A DNA stretch of 64,000 bases, from contig CAWIHT010000012.1 in assembly GCA_963836085.1 (NCBI GenBank), positions 62,001 through 126,000 of the forward strand, read 5' to 3'. Below the pieces are notes generated by a model. The model did no database searches, was not told where the DNA came from, and saw only the letters and a list, made by a program, of their open reading frames with translations. This DNA is from JAHEEL01 sp963836085. Lineage in GTDB: Bacteria > Actinomycetota > Acidimicrobiia > Spongiisociales > UBA5794. Below are positions 52,434-60,978 of this stretch, piece by piece (the stretch's first letter is position 1; each line of letters begins with the position of its first letter). The position numbers were made by a program, and so were the translations under genes.

Positions 52434-53720
52434 GTGACTCCGGTGGCGTCAACCAATCGGGCGCCGATTGAGTACGCGACGATTCGCGTGCAGTTTCAGA
52501 GTGCCCGCGCCGCCATTGCGGCGGCTTCGTGCGTCGTAGCACTCCTCGTTGTCGCGTCCGGAGCCGGAACCTTCGCCATCCCATACGCCGTTGGCGGTCT
52601 CATCATCTCCGCCGACGCCCTCTTCCGCCGCACGCACGGAGATTCCGCTGCTCCGCCGCTCCTTATCGACATCACTGCGCTTGGCGCCATGTTCGCCATT
52701 GGCGGCGCCGCTCCAGCGGTGCAGGTCGCGGCGATGGCGTACGGCCTCGTAGCAATGGCGCTCCTTCTCCCGGTTCGGCAGGCTGGACTCTTCTTCGCCT
52801 ACGCCGTCGCATGGGCCGCCGTCGTCGCGGCCACGGGCGGAACGGGCGTGCTGTCGATCAACGAACACGCGGGATTCAACGCCTTTCTCACCGTCGTTCT
52901 GATGATCGCCATCGCAGCACTCATCTCCGGCGCGGCGCGCGTCCTCATCCAAATCCAGGATCGGCAGCAGCGCCTCCTCGAGCAGGAACGGCGTACGGTC
53001 GAGGTCAAGAACGAGTTCGTCTCGATGGTCTCCCACGAGCTGAGAACGCCGATCACAGGAATCTCCGGCTTCTCCGAGACACTACGCACCCACTGGCGGG
53101 ACCTTCCACCGGCCGAGGTCGACGAGTTCCTCACCATTCTTCGCGGTGAATCCGACCACCTCTCCAATCTCGTCGAAGATATCCTGGTAATCCCCCGGCT
53201 CGACTCCGGCCACCTCCGCTTCCACCTCGAGCAAGTCAGCATCGCGACGATCGCCGAGAAGGCCGCCGAACTCGTCTTCGACGAGGAATCGTCCGTCGAG
53301 ATCGACATCCCCGTCTACGTGACCGTCTGGTCCGACCCGGCGCGCCTCCGTCAGATCCTCCGCAACCTGATGGAGAACGCCAGCAAGTACGGCGGCAACG
53401 AGGTGTACATCTTCGGTGAGGAGCGCCGAGAAGGTACCTACACGGTGATCGTCGCCGACAACGGCACCGGTGTCGCTGAAGCCGATCGAGAGCGAATCTT
53501 CGAACACTTCGAGCAACTCTCCTCCGGTGATGCACGCCTCGAACAGGGCGTCGGACTCGGCCTACCGATCGCAAAGAAGTTGGCCACGGCCATGGGCGGC
53601 GACCTCTGGTACGAAGACCGCTTCCCCGTCGGGGCACAGTTCTGTTTCGACGTGGACATGGTCAAGGAAGCCGAGCGCGACACCACCCCACTCCCAGCCG
53701 AGACGACCGGCAGCCGGTAG
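52434..53720 (+). CDS. Sensor histidine kinase
   Basis: A 428-residue kinase with an N-terminal membrane part of about five or six helices (residues ~25-180) and no large outer domain. It then has a DHp helix with MVSHELRTPITGISGFSE, the N-box NLMENASKYGGNE, the G1 box VADNGTGVAEADRER, an F-box FEHFEQLSS and the G2 box GVGLGLPIAKKLA. GTG at 52434 has AAAGGA upstream. No response regulator is adjacent; the single-domain regulator at 45463 is a possible partner. Confidence 0.9.
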   Translation: MTPVASTNRAPIEYATIRVQFQSARAAIAAASCVVALLVVASGAGTFAIPYAVGGLIISADALFRRTHGDSAAPPLLIDITALGAMFAIGGAAPAVQVAAMAYGLVAMALLLPVRQAGLFFAYAVAWAAVVAATGGTGVLSINEHAGFNAFLTVVLMIAIAALISGAARVLIQIQDRQQRLLEQERRTVEVKNEFVSMVSHELRTPITGISGFSETLRTHWRDLPPAEVDEFLTILRGESDHLSNLVEDILVIPRLDSGHLRFHLEQVSIATIAEKAAELVFDEESSVEIDIPVYVTVWSDPARLRQILRNLMENASKYGGNEVYIFGEERREGTYTVIVADNGTGVAEADRERIFEHFEQLSSGDARLEQGVGLGLPIAKKLATAMGGDLWYEDRFPVGAQFCFDVDMVKEAERDTTPLPAETTGSR

Positions 53721-53729
53721 TCTCGGCTC

Positions 53730-54137
53730 ATGCTCCCGTACAACATCGATCACGTCGCAATCGCCGTGCACGACCTCGAGACGACCCTTGCGGACATGAA
53801 ACGACAGTACGGAGCTGAGCCGCTCTCCCGTGAGACGGTCGAGTCACAGGGAGTCGAGGAGGCCATGGTCGCTGTCGGCGGTTCCAGCGTTCAAATCCTC
53901 CAACCCCTCTCGCCTGACACCCCTGTTGGCCGTTTCCTCGAAAAGCGGGGCGAGGGCATGCACCACATTGCTTTCGCGGTTCCCGACATCGAGGCCGCCC
54001 TCCGCCACCTCAAGGCGGCCGGGACCCGCCTCATCGACGACGAGCCGCGCGTCGGCGGCGGCGGTCATCGCATCGCGTTCGTTCACCCGTCCGCGTTCGC
54101 GGGTACCCTCATCGAACTGGTCGAGGGAGAGACGTGA
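53730..54137 (+). CDS. mce: Methylmalonyl-CoA epimerase
   Basis: A 135-residue VOC protein beginning IDHVAIAVHDLETTLADMKR. It has EAMVAVGGSSVQILQPLSP, GEGMHHIAFAVPDIEAALRH and GTLIELVEGE, with the metal-ligand His and Glu residues of the epimerase family. It interconverts (S)- and (R)-methylmalonyl-CoA in propionyl-CoA metabolism. Overlaps the AccE-like gene by four bases. Confidence 0.9.
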   Translation: MLPYNIDHVAIAVHDLETTLADMKRQYGAEPLSRETVESQGVEEAMVAVGGSSVQILQPLSPDTPVGRFLEKRGEGMHHIAFAVPDIEAALRHLKAAGTRLIDDEPRVGGGGHRIAFVHPSAFAGTLIELVEGET

Positions 54138-54367
54138 CCGAATTCATTTCAATCAAGGGCGGCGCAGACCCGGCGATGGCCGCCGCCATCGCTGCGGCCG
54201 TCTCTCATTTCGAGGAATCCGAGGCCGAGACCAAAGCGACGCGTCCCCCGGTACCGAAACCGAGCCCCTGGGTCCAGTCGAGCCGCCCCCGCGAGATTCC
54301 CCCACCGCTGCTCTCCCATCTCTTCGACGCAGCGCCATGGACCGAAGAAGCCGAGAGCAACGACTGA
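54134..54367 (+). CDS. Acyl-CoA carboxylase epsilon subunit-like protein
   Basis: A 77-residue protein: FISIKGGADPAMAAAIAAAV is like the start of actinobacterial epsilon subunits (I-x-I-x-x-G-x-P), and SPWVQSSRPRE fits the SxWxxxxR segment. Epsilon subunits stabilise biotin-dependent acyl-CoA carboxylases. GTG at 54134 makes a GTGA overlap with mce, linking it to propionyl-CoA carboxylation. The match is by pattern only. Confidence 0.6.
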   Translation: MTEFISIKGGADPAMAAAIAAAVSHFEESEAETKATRPPVPKPSPWVQSSRPREIPPPLLSHLFDAAPWTEEAESND

Positions 54368-54427
54368 CGCCTTCACCGCTCCCGATCTCACCAGTTAGCA
54401 TCCATCGGACTCCACGAAAGGGTTCCG

Positions 54428-55603
54428 ATGGCCACCGTCATCTCCTCGATCGCCAGGACACCGATCGGCCGATTCCGAGGCGGCTTCACCCCGTTCTCAG
54501 CGATGGACCTTGGCGGGTTCGCCATCGCGGCCGCCCTCGAGCGGGCGGGTCTCAAAGGAGACCAGATCGATGAGGTGTTGTTCGGGCACGTGATCCAGAC
54601 CGGCCAAGGCCAGGTGACGAGTCGCCAGGCGGCGTTCAAGGGTGGCATCCCGATGACGATCCCGTCGACGACGATCGATAAGGCCTGCCTGTCCGGAACC
54701 GCGACAATCGCGGACGCCGACATGCACATCCGTGCCGGCGAGTCCCGGATCGTCATGACCGGCGGCATGGAGTCGATGACGAACGCTCCCCACCTCCTGG
54801 CCGGGGCACGCTTCGGTTATGGCTACGGAGGGACGGAACTCATCGACTCGCTCAACCAGGACGGTCTGATGTGCGCCTTCGACGAGGTGCTGATGGGGCA
54901 GTCGACCGATCTCAACAACGCCAAACTGGGCATCGGTCGCTCCGAGCAGGACGAGTGGGCGGCCGCAAGCCATGAGCGTGCCCTCGCGGCAACGGAGTCT
55001 GGGGCGTTCGATGCCGAGATCGTGCCGGTTGAGGTTCCCCAACGCCGCGGCGAACCGCTCTTGATCTCGCACGACGAAGGTATGCGCCCCGGCACCACCG
55101 CCGAAACGCTCGGCAATCTGCGGGCTGCGTTCCTTGCGGACGGCACAGTGACGGCGGGCAACGCGTCTCAGATTTCAGACGGAGCGGCTGCGCTGGTCGT
55201 GGCCGACCGGAGTGCCGCCGAGGAACTCAGCATGCCCGTCGTTGCCGAGATCCTGGCCTACGGACAGACCGCGGGTCCAGACACGAGCCTCCATGCCCAG
55301 CCGGCAAACGCCATCCGAATCGCCGTCGAGAAGGCGAACCTCGAAGTGTCGGACCTGGATCTCGTTGAGATCAACGAGGCGTTCGCCGCAGTCTCCCTCT
55401 ACTCGGCGAAGCTGCTCGGCATCTCCCACCAACGCGTGAACGTGAACGGCGGCGCCGTCGCCCTCGGCCACCCCCTGGGTGCGTCCGGAGCCAGGATTGT
55501 CGTGACGCTCATCAGCGCACTCCAGGCACGCGGAGGCGGGATCGGAGCCGCTGCACTGTGCGGTGGTGGAGGACAAGGCGACGCACTAATCGTGAGGGTG
55601 TGA
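54428..55603 (+). CDS. Acetyl-CoA acetyltransferase (thiolase)
   Basis: A 391-residue thiolase, full length. The acyl Cys is in STTIDKACLSGTATIADAD, then MTGGMESMTNAPHL, EINEAFAAVSLYSA, GGAVALGHPLGASGARI and the second Cys in ALCGGGGQGDA. It condenses or cleaves acetyl-CoA. The position after mce and the epsilon-like gene suggests acyl-CoA metabolism as a shared theme. Confidence 0.93.
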   Translation: MATVISSIARTPIGRFRGGFTPFSAMDLGGFAIAAALERAGLKGDQIDEVLFGHVIQTGQGQVTSRQAAFKGGIPMTIPSTTIDKACLSGTATIADADMHIRAGESRIVMTGGMESMTNAPHLLAGARFGYGYGGTELIDSLNQDGLMCAFDEVLMGQSTDLNNAKLGIGRSEQDEWAAASHERALAATESGAFDAEIVPVEVPQRRGEPLLISHDEGMRPGTTAETLGNLRAAFLADGTVTAGNASQISDGAAALVVADRSAAEELSMPVVAEILAYGQTAGPDTSLHAQPANAIRIAVEKANLEVSDLDLVEINEAFAAVSLYSAKLLGISHQRVNVNGGAVALGHPLGASGARIVVTLISALQARGGGIGAAALCGGGGQGDALIVRV

Positions 55604-55614
55604 ACACATTGACA

Positions 55615-56595
55615 ATGGACCAACCCGCAGACCGGAACCTCGCCCTCGAACTCGTCCGTGTCACCGAGGCAGCCGCCATAGCCGCTGCGAAGTGGCAGGG
55701 CCGCGACGACAAGATCGCCGTCGACCAGGCAGCGGTGGACGCCATGCGCCACATGCTCGCGACGATCGACATCGACGGCTTGGTCGTGATCGGTGAAGGC
55801 GAGAAGGACGAAGCACCGATGCTCTACAACGGCGAGATCGTCGGCAACGGCAGGGCCCCCAGAATGGACGTGGCCGTCGATCCGATCGATGGGACGCGCC
55901 TTTGCGCTCTCGGCATGCCGGGAGCACTCGCGGTGATCGCCATGGCCGACAGCGGTTCGATGTACGCACCCGGGTCCCTCGTATACATGGAGAAGATCGC
56001 CGTCGGGGAGGAAGCCGCGGGGACCGTTGACATCAACGCACCCGTCGAACACAACCTTGCCCAGGTCGCGAAGGCAAAACGCAAGGACATCGAAGACGTG
56101 ACGGCGATCATTCTCGATCGGCCGAGGAACGCGGACTACATCCGTCGCGTCCGGGCGGCCGGTGCCCGCATCGCTCTGATCGACGACGGCGACATCTCCG
56201 GTGCCATCTCCACGGCCAAACTCGACAGCGGCATCGATATCCTGCTCGGTATCGGCGGGTCACCGGAAGCCGTCACCGCCGCGTGTGCGATGGCTGCCCT
56301 CCGAGGTGAGATCCAGTGCAAGCTGTGGCCACGCGACGAATCCGAGCGGCAGTACGCCGTTGATCACGGACACGACCTGGATCAGGTGCTGACGACCCGG
56401 GACCTCGTCAACTCCGACAGCACGTTCTTCGCCGCGACCGGCGTCACGTCTGGCCCACTCCTCGGCGGGATTGGGTTCTTCGGTCGGAGCGTCGAGACAC
56501 ACTCGGTCGTGATGCGCTCGAAGTCGGGGACAATCCGGTTCATCGAGAGCACGCATCGTCTCGACTGGTTGGAAGACGTCCACGCCGGCGACTGA
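55615..56595 (+). CDS. glpX: Class II fructose-1,6-bisphosphatase
   Basis: A 326-residue GlpX: DRNLALELVRVTEAAAIAAA, VVIGEGEKDEAPMLYNGE, VAVDPIDGTRLCALG, ILDRPRNADYIRRVR, LIDDGDISGAISTA and HSVVMRSKSGTIRFIE. It dephosphorylates fructose-1,6-bisphosphate in gluconeogenesis. ATG at 55615 is used; GTG at 55600 would form a GTGA overlap with the thiolase stop and is a real alternative. Confidence 0.94.
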   Translation: MDQPADRNLALELVRVTEAAAIAAAKWQGRDDKIAVDQAAVDAMRHMLATIDIDGLVVIGEGEKDEAPMLYNGEIVGNGRAPRMDVAVDPIDGTRLCALGMPGALAVIAMADSGSMYAPGSLVYMEKIAVGEEAAGTVDINAPVEHNLAQVAKAKRKDIEDVTAIILDRPRNADYIRRVRAAGARIALIDDGDISGAISTAKLDSGIDILLGIGGSPEAVTAACAMAALRGEIQCKLWPRDESERQYAVDHGHDLDQVLTTRDLVNSDSTFFAATGVTSGPLLGGIGFFGRSVETHSVVMRSKSGTIRFIESTHRLDWLEDVHAGD

Positions 56596-56606
56596 CGCCC
56601 ACGGCT

Positions 56607-57122
56607 CTAGGGGACGTCCTTTCGAGGCAGGTTGTTCTCGGTCACGATCTCTGCCGCCCATCGGGCCGCCTGGCCGACCACCTCAGGGCAGTGAACCGAG
56701 TGGGCGCCGGCGTCTTTGAAGCACACCACATCGTCCGCATCGTTCAGGTCGAACGACCGGCCGATCACGCTGGCCTGGATATCACCGCACACAATCGAGC
56801 CGTAGCGCTCGACGAACCGAGCGCGCAGGTCCCCGACCATGCGAGATGTCTCGTACCGCACGCCGGCCGCATCGGAGAAGTCATCGCGGTCGCGGCCCTG
56901 AAGCTGTCCCAGGAACATCGTGGCGCCGGTGTATGCCCCGCAACTGCCGTCACCCGAGAGACCACCGCCACCGGAGAGCCCGGTAGCAGCACGGAAGATC
57001 GCGTCGTCGCGTTCGTCGAACGTGTCCTGGAGCGCGGCGAGCACACACTGGGCGCAGCCGTGGTACTCCGCCTCGTTCTGCTTGCCGGCCTCGTAGGCGC
57101 GATCGGCTGCGTCGTTGGTCAT
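56607..57122 (-). CDS. C-GCAxxG-C-C family redox-type protein
   Basis: A 171-residue protein with a patterned set of cysteines: EYHGCAQCVLAAL, then GDGSCGAYTGATMFLGQLQG and late CGDI, VCFKD and HCPEVV. This fits the C_GCAxxG_C_C family of putative redox proteins, often linked to DMSO-reductase-like or molybdenum systems, with unknown role. The ATG at 57122 has GGAG nine bases upstream; 57137 is less likely. Convergent with glpX (gap of 11 bases). Confidence 0.8.
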   Translation of the reverse strand: MTNDAADRAYEAGKQNEAEYHGCAQCVLAALQDTFDERDDAIFRAATGLSGGGGLSGDGSCGAYTGATMFLGQLQGRDRDDFSDAAGVRYETSRMVGDLRARFVERYGSIVCGDIQASVIGRSFDLNDADDVVCFKDAGAHSVHCPEVVGQAARWAAEIVTENNLPRKDVP

Positions 57123-57220
57123 CGGTTTGTGCTCCATGTGGTCAGCCTGGTTCCGCTCTGGCAGACCGCAGTGTCCGTGCGATCGCAGCCACCGTCCAGA
57201 GGCGAAGGCCCTGGGGCCAG

Positions 57221-57241
57221 CTACGAGCTACGAGTTGCGAG
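57221..57241. repeat. Heptamer tandem repeat at gene end (CTACGAG)
   Basis: CTACGAG twice then TTGCGAG. On the minus strand it encodes the last six residues and stop (LATRSS then TAG) of the glycosyltransferase, so the gene's end is made of repeat. Confidence 0.6.
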
Positions 57242-58324
57242 GGAATGGAGCGCCGCGTCGTATTCGGGTGCAACCACCGACCAATCGAAGTGTTGGACGC
57301 TCTCCGCAAGTTGATCGGCAATCGCCGATGCTTCGACGCGGTTCTGGAGCGCCCATCGCACGCGAGTGGTGAGTCCATCTGCACTGTCGTAGAGGCATCG
57401 GTCGTGGAACGGTTCAGGGATGCGTTCGGGATAGACCAGGCGGTTGGGGAGTACCGGAAAGGCGCCTGCGGCCATCGCCTCGACGATCGCGATGCCGAAG
57501 AACTCATGCTCGGCGGTCGAGACCACAATGTCGGAGTGCCTCAGGAGATCGACGTACTCGTCATCCGGGAGGAACCCGAAGGCCACCAGGTGGTCCCCGA
57601 GGAGGCCGGGGAGGCGGTCGAAGGATTCCGGACTCGAGACGAATCGTTCCCCGGCCACGGCTACCTCGAAGTCGAGGCCCTCGGCAGCAAGCACTTCAAC
57701 CATCTCGACGAACTCGTCGGGCCCCTTGTCATGTTCCCAGCGCTGATTCCAGACGATCAGCGGTGGACCGTCCTGGGTGCCCACCGAAGGCGGGTCGATG
57801 CGCCGAAGATCGACACCGACCGGAAGCACGATCGACCGCTCCTCAACCCCCTCGATGAGACGGGCGTGGCGACGGTCGGGGAACTGGCGGAGGAACCGCT
57901 CGACCTCCTTGAAGAAGTGCGCTCGGTGGAATTCGGAATTGAAGATTGCGAGGTCTGCGACCGCCGCGCTCGACCAGTTGACCATCGGATACGTGAGGTC
58001 CGGCCGATCGAGCGGCGAGAGCGGATAGGCGAACTGGCTCTCGTGGAAGTAGACGGCGATCGGCGCATCTCCGATCGTCTGCCGTGCGGCTCCGGCGAAT
58101 GCGCCCACGCTCATCATCGAGGAGGCGAGCACCACGTCCGGCGGTTCCTCGATGGTCGCGGCGAGGTCAGCGGCCAGCGTCAGATGGGCGCCATGCATGC
58201 GCCACTTCCAGAACCGGGCCTCATGCGTGACCAGCGTCACATCGTTGGCGCTGTTGGCTACGTAGCCGTCGGCCCATGCCTGGTGGGAGCCCCCGTAGTA
58301 GGGCTCGATCAATGCAACTCTCAC
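57221..58324 (-). CDS. Glycosyltransferase, tRNA-queuosine mannosyltransferase-like (DUF3524/GTDC1 type)
   Basis: A 367-residue GT-B protein. N-terminal marks are VALIEPYYGGSHQAWADGY, RFWKWRMHGAHLTLA, VYFHESQFAYPLS and NWSSAAVADLAIFNSEFHR, which match the DUF3524/GTDC1 family; C-terminally a GT4 sugar-nucleotide site is seen in STAEHEFFGIAIVEAMAAGA. Animal GTDC1 (QTMAN) adds mannose to queuosine of tRNA-Asp; the bacterial role is inferred. GTG at 58324 is taken as the start. Neighbours recR and a Cys-rich protein give no clue. Confidence 0.75.
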   Translation of the reverse strand: MRVALIEPYYGGSHQAWADGYVANSANDVTLVTHEARFWKWRMHGAHLTLAADLAATIEEPPDVVLASSMMSVGAFAGAARQTIGDAPIAVYFHESQFAYPLSPLDRPDLTYPMVNWSSAAVADLAIFNSEFHRAHFFKEVERFLRQFPDRRHARLIEGVEERSIVLPVGVDLRRIDPPSVGTQDGPPLIVWNQRWEHDKGPDEFVEMVEVLAAEGLDFEVAVAGERFVSSPESFDRLPGLLGDHLVAFGFLPDDEYVDLLRHSDIVVSTAEHEFFGIAIVEAMAAGAFPVLPNRLVYPERIPEPFHDRCLYDSADGLTTRVRWALQNRVEASAIADQLAESVQHFDWSVVAPEYDAALHSLATRSS

Positions 58325-58401
58325 CGGCAAACCATAGGAGGAACTCGCCTCCGGTAGTCGTAGCGGCAACGCTCCCGCCAACGAATCGTTCGACGGTCCG
58401 G

Positions 58402-58995
58402 CTAGAGCTCTTTGCGCCCTGACAGAGCACGCCCGAGGGTGATCTCGTCGGCGTAGTCGAGGTCCCCGCCGACAGGCAGGCCGGACGCCAGCCGCGACAC
58501 CGTCACGCCAAGGGGCTTCAGCATCCGGGCAAGGAACATGGCGGTCGCATCCCCCTCGAGTGTGGGATTGGCAGCAACAATGACCTCGGTCACGTTCTCG
58601 GCATCCACCCGGGCGAGGAGCTCGCGTGTTCGCAACTGATCCGGACCGATCCCCTCGATCGGAGAGATCGCACCGCCGAGCACGTGATATCGGCCGAAGA
58701 ATTCGCCGGTCTTCTCGATCACCGGGATGTCCTGCGCCCGTTCAACAACGCACAGAACGGTCGGATCGCGGCGAAGGTCCCGGCAGATCGAGCACTCCTC
58801 TTCCGCGGTGACGTTGAAGCATCGGTTGCAGAGGCGGACTTCCCGCCTCATCGACGTGATCGCATCCGCAAGGCGGACCGCGTCTGCCTCCTCGGCGTTG
58901 AGGAGGTAGAACGCCAATCGCTGCGCGCTCTTCTGGCCGACTCCGGGAAGCCGGGCCAGTTCGTCCACAAGCCGCTGCACGGGCGGTTCGAACAT
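58402..58995 (-). CDS. recR: Recombination mediator protein RecR
   Basis: A 197-residue protein. A helix-hairpin-helix (VDELARLPGVGQKSAQRLAF), a C4 zinc finger (CNRCFNVTAEEECSIC), a Toprim domain (LCVVERAQDIPVIEKTGEFF, with GRYHVLGGAISPIEGIGP) and a Walker-like C-terminus. RecR acts with RecO/F to load RecA at gaps. It shares one base with the ybaB stop (TGATG). Confidence 0.96.
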   Translation of the reverse strand: MFEPPVQRLVDELARLPGVGQKSAQRLAFYLLNAEEADAVRLADAITSMRREVRLCNRCFNVTAEEECSICRDLRRDPTVLCVVERAQDIPVIEKTGEFFGRYHVLGGAISPIEGIGPDQLRTRELLARVDAENVTEVIVAANPTLEGDATAMFLARMLKPLGVTVSRLASGLPVGGDLDYADEITLGRALSGRKEL

Positions 58996-59324
58996 CAGCC
59001 GAGGATGCCGCCGAGATCCATTCCGCCGGCAACGCCACCCATGGAATCGGCGGCATCTTCCGCAGCCGATGCGAGTGCCAGGTTGACGGCCGCGACCACG
59101 AGGTCGCCCGCCATCTCCGGATCGTCGGGATCGAGAACGCCCGGGTCGAATTCGACCGAGACAAGCTCTCCGGATCCGCGAACGACGGCCTTGACGACGC
59201 CGCCGCCGGCCGTTCCCTCATAGGTCTTCGCTGCCAACTCGGTCTGAGCGGCCTCGATCTGCGCTTGCATCTGCTGCGCCTGCTGCATCAGCTGGCGCAT
59301 GTCCTTTGGCATTTGTGGTGACAT
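58995..59324 (-). CDS. YbaB/EbfC family nucleoid-associated protein
   Basis: A 109-residue protein with a long N-terminal helix (MRQLMQQAQQMQAQIEAAQ), a beta sheet (YEGTAGGGVVKAVVRGSGEL, SVEFDP) and a C-terminal helix ending GMDLGGILG. YbaB dimers bind DNA. ATG at 59324 chosen over 59360 as the Q-rich helix follows soon after. It is usually next to recR, as here, often with dnaX near. Confidence 0.92.
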   Translation of the reverse strand: MSPQMPKDMRQLMQQAQQMQAQIEAAQTELAAKTYEGTAGGGVVKAVVRGSGELVSVEFDPGVLDPDDPEMAGDLVVAAVNLALASAAEDAADSMGGVAGGMDLGGILG

Positions 59325-59427
59325 GCTGCCAAGGCTACCCGCTCCCTGCACCTGTCTCATGACACCCGGCGACCAATCCGAGGCTGCGCACTAGCGTTTG
59401 CGGTACACCGATTGATCGGAGTGACCC

Positions 59428-60912
59428 ATGCGCACGACCTCCAGGAATTCCCTTCTCCTCGCCTTCGCCCTCGCACTGCTGACCGCTTCCTGTTCGAGCG
59501 GTGGAGAGACTTCGACAACGACAACCTCGCAACCGCCAGAGGAGGCCACCGTGATCTCGACCGAACCGCCCGCGGACACGACGACCTCCACGACCTCTCC
59601 GACGACCCCGGCCGAACCCGAGGCCCAGATTTGGTCGGGCGACCTCGCAGGACAAGTCGTTGAGTTCCAGTTCATCGTCGATGATGCCGGAACCGTCAGC
59701 GGCCTTGCCGGCAGCCCGACTGAGGAAACCCCCGACGTGCCGATCACTGGAGCGGTCATCGATGGTGCTGTGACCATCAACATCGCGGCCGCTGCTGCTC
59801 GGTTCGAGGGCGAGGTAGACGGAGACACGATGACCGGCACGTGGTACCAGTCGGGAGCCGAACTACCCGCCGTCTTCGAACGCCAGACCGAACCGACCGT
59901 GCTCGCACGGCCCCAGGAACCCACGCCGCCATTCCCTTACGACGCCACCGACGTCCGGTTCGAGAACGGCGACATCTCCCTTGCGGGGACGCTCGTTGTA
60001 CCAGAGGGAGACGGACCGTTCACCGCGGTCGTCCTGACCTCCGGATCCGGCTCGCAGGATCGCGACGAGACCATTGTCGGCCACAAGCCGTTCCTGGTTC
60101 TGTCCAACGCATTGGCGCTCGCCGGAATCGCCTCACTTCGGTTCGACGACCGTGGCGTCGGGGGGTCGACCGGTGACCCAACCGGAGCGACGACGGCAGA
60201 CCTCGCAACCGATTCGGCAGCCGCTATCACGTACCTGGCCAAAGACGGTCGATTCGACAGCATCGGCATCGTCGGGCACAGCGAGGGCGGAATCATCGGA
60301 CCGATGGTGGCGAACGACACGGATCTCATCAACTACGCCGTGCTCCTCGCCGGCCCGGGACTTCCGGGACTCGAGGTCCTCCTACGCCAAACCGAGGACC
60401 TGATGCGGGTAGAGGGATCGCCCGAGGCGGACATCACCTGGCAGTTGGAGTGGCGACGTGCGGTCATGGAGGTCTCGGCCTCCGATCTGTCGAACGATGA
60501 CGCTGCAGCGGAGATCGAAACCATCGTGTCGACGGCCCTCAACGACCCCCCGACCGACGTCTCCGAACCGCTCGACCCGTCCCTGACCGAGCAGTTCGTG
60601 GCGGCGTTCACCGACCCATGGATGCGGTTCTTCCTCGCCTACGACCCGGCCCCGGCTCTCAACGATCTCGACGTGCCGGCGCTCGCCCTCATCGGCAGCC
60701 TCGACCTTCAGGTTTCGGCGGAGGAGAACATCCCGGCACTCGAGACCGCGCTCTCCGCGAACAGCGAAGCCACCGTGTCCGAACTCGAGGGCCTCAACCA
60801 CCTCTTCCAGACCGCTGAGACCGGAGCGGTGTCCGAGTACGGACGGATCGAGGAGACGTTCTCTCCGGCTGCACTCGACCTGATCACGAACTGGATCCTC
60901 GAGCACAGCTGA
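59428..60912 (+). CDS. Lipoprotein alpha/beta hydrolase
   Basis: A 494-residue protein with a lipoprotein signal (LLLAFALALLTASC), a Thr-rich linker, a short beta domain (~65-150), then an alpha/beta hydrolase: LVVPEGDGPFTAVVLTSGSG, LRFDDRGVGGSTGD, the nucleophile elbow GIVGHSEGG and a late acid/His pair (LDLQVS, LNHLFQ). It likely cleaves esters outside the membrane; substrate unknown. Confidence 0.87.
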   Translation: MRTTSRNSLLLAFALALLTASCSSGGETSTTTTSQPPEEATVISTEPPADTTTSTTSPTTPAEPEAQIWSGDLAGQVVEFQFIVDDAGTVSGLAGSPTEETPDVPITGAVIDGAVTINIAAAAARFEGEVDGDTMTGTWYQSGAELPAVFERQTEPTVLARPQEPTPPFPYDATDVRFENGDISLAGTLVVPEGDGPFTAVVLTSGSGSQDRDETIVGHKPFLVLSNALALAGIASLRFDDRGVGGSTGDPTGATTADLATDSAAAITYLAKDGRFDSIGIVGHSEGGIIGPMVANDTDLINYAVLLAGPGLPGLEVLLRQTEDLMRVEGSPEADITWQLEWRRAVMEVSASDLSNDDAAAEIETIVSTALNDPPTDVSEPLDPSLTEQFVAAFTDPWMRFFLAYDPAPALNDLDVPALALIGSLDLQVSAEENIPALETALSANSEATVSELEGLNHLFQTAETGAVSEYGRIEETFSPAALDLITNWILEHS

Positions 60913-60978
60913 GATTCGTCGCGCCATGGGCTTGATCGCCCGAACCTGGGCGGTCGAGCATCGCTACCCTCCACACCG

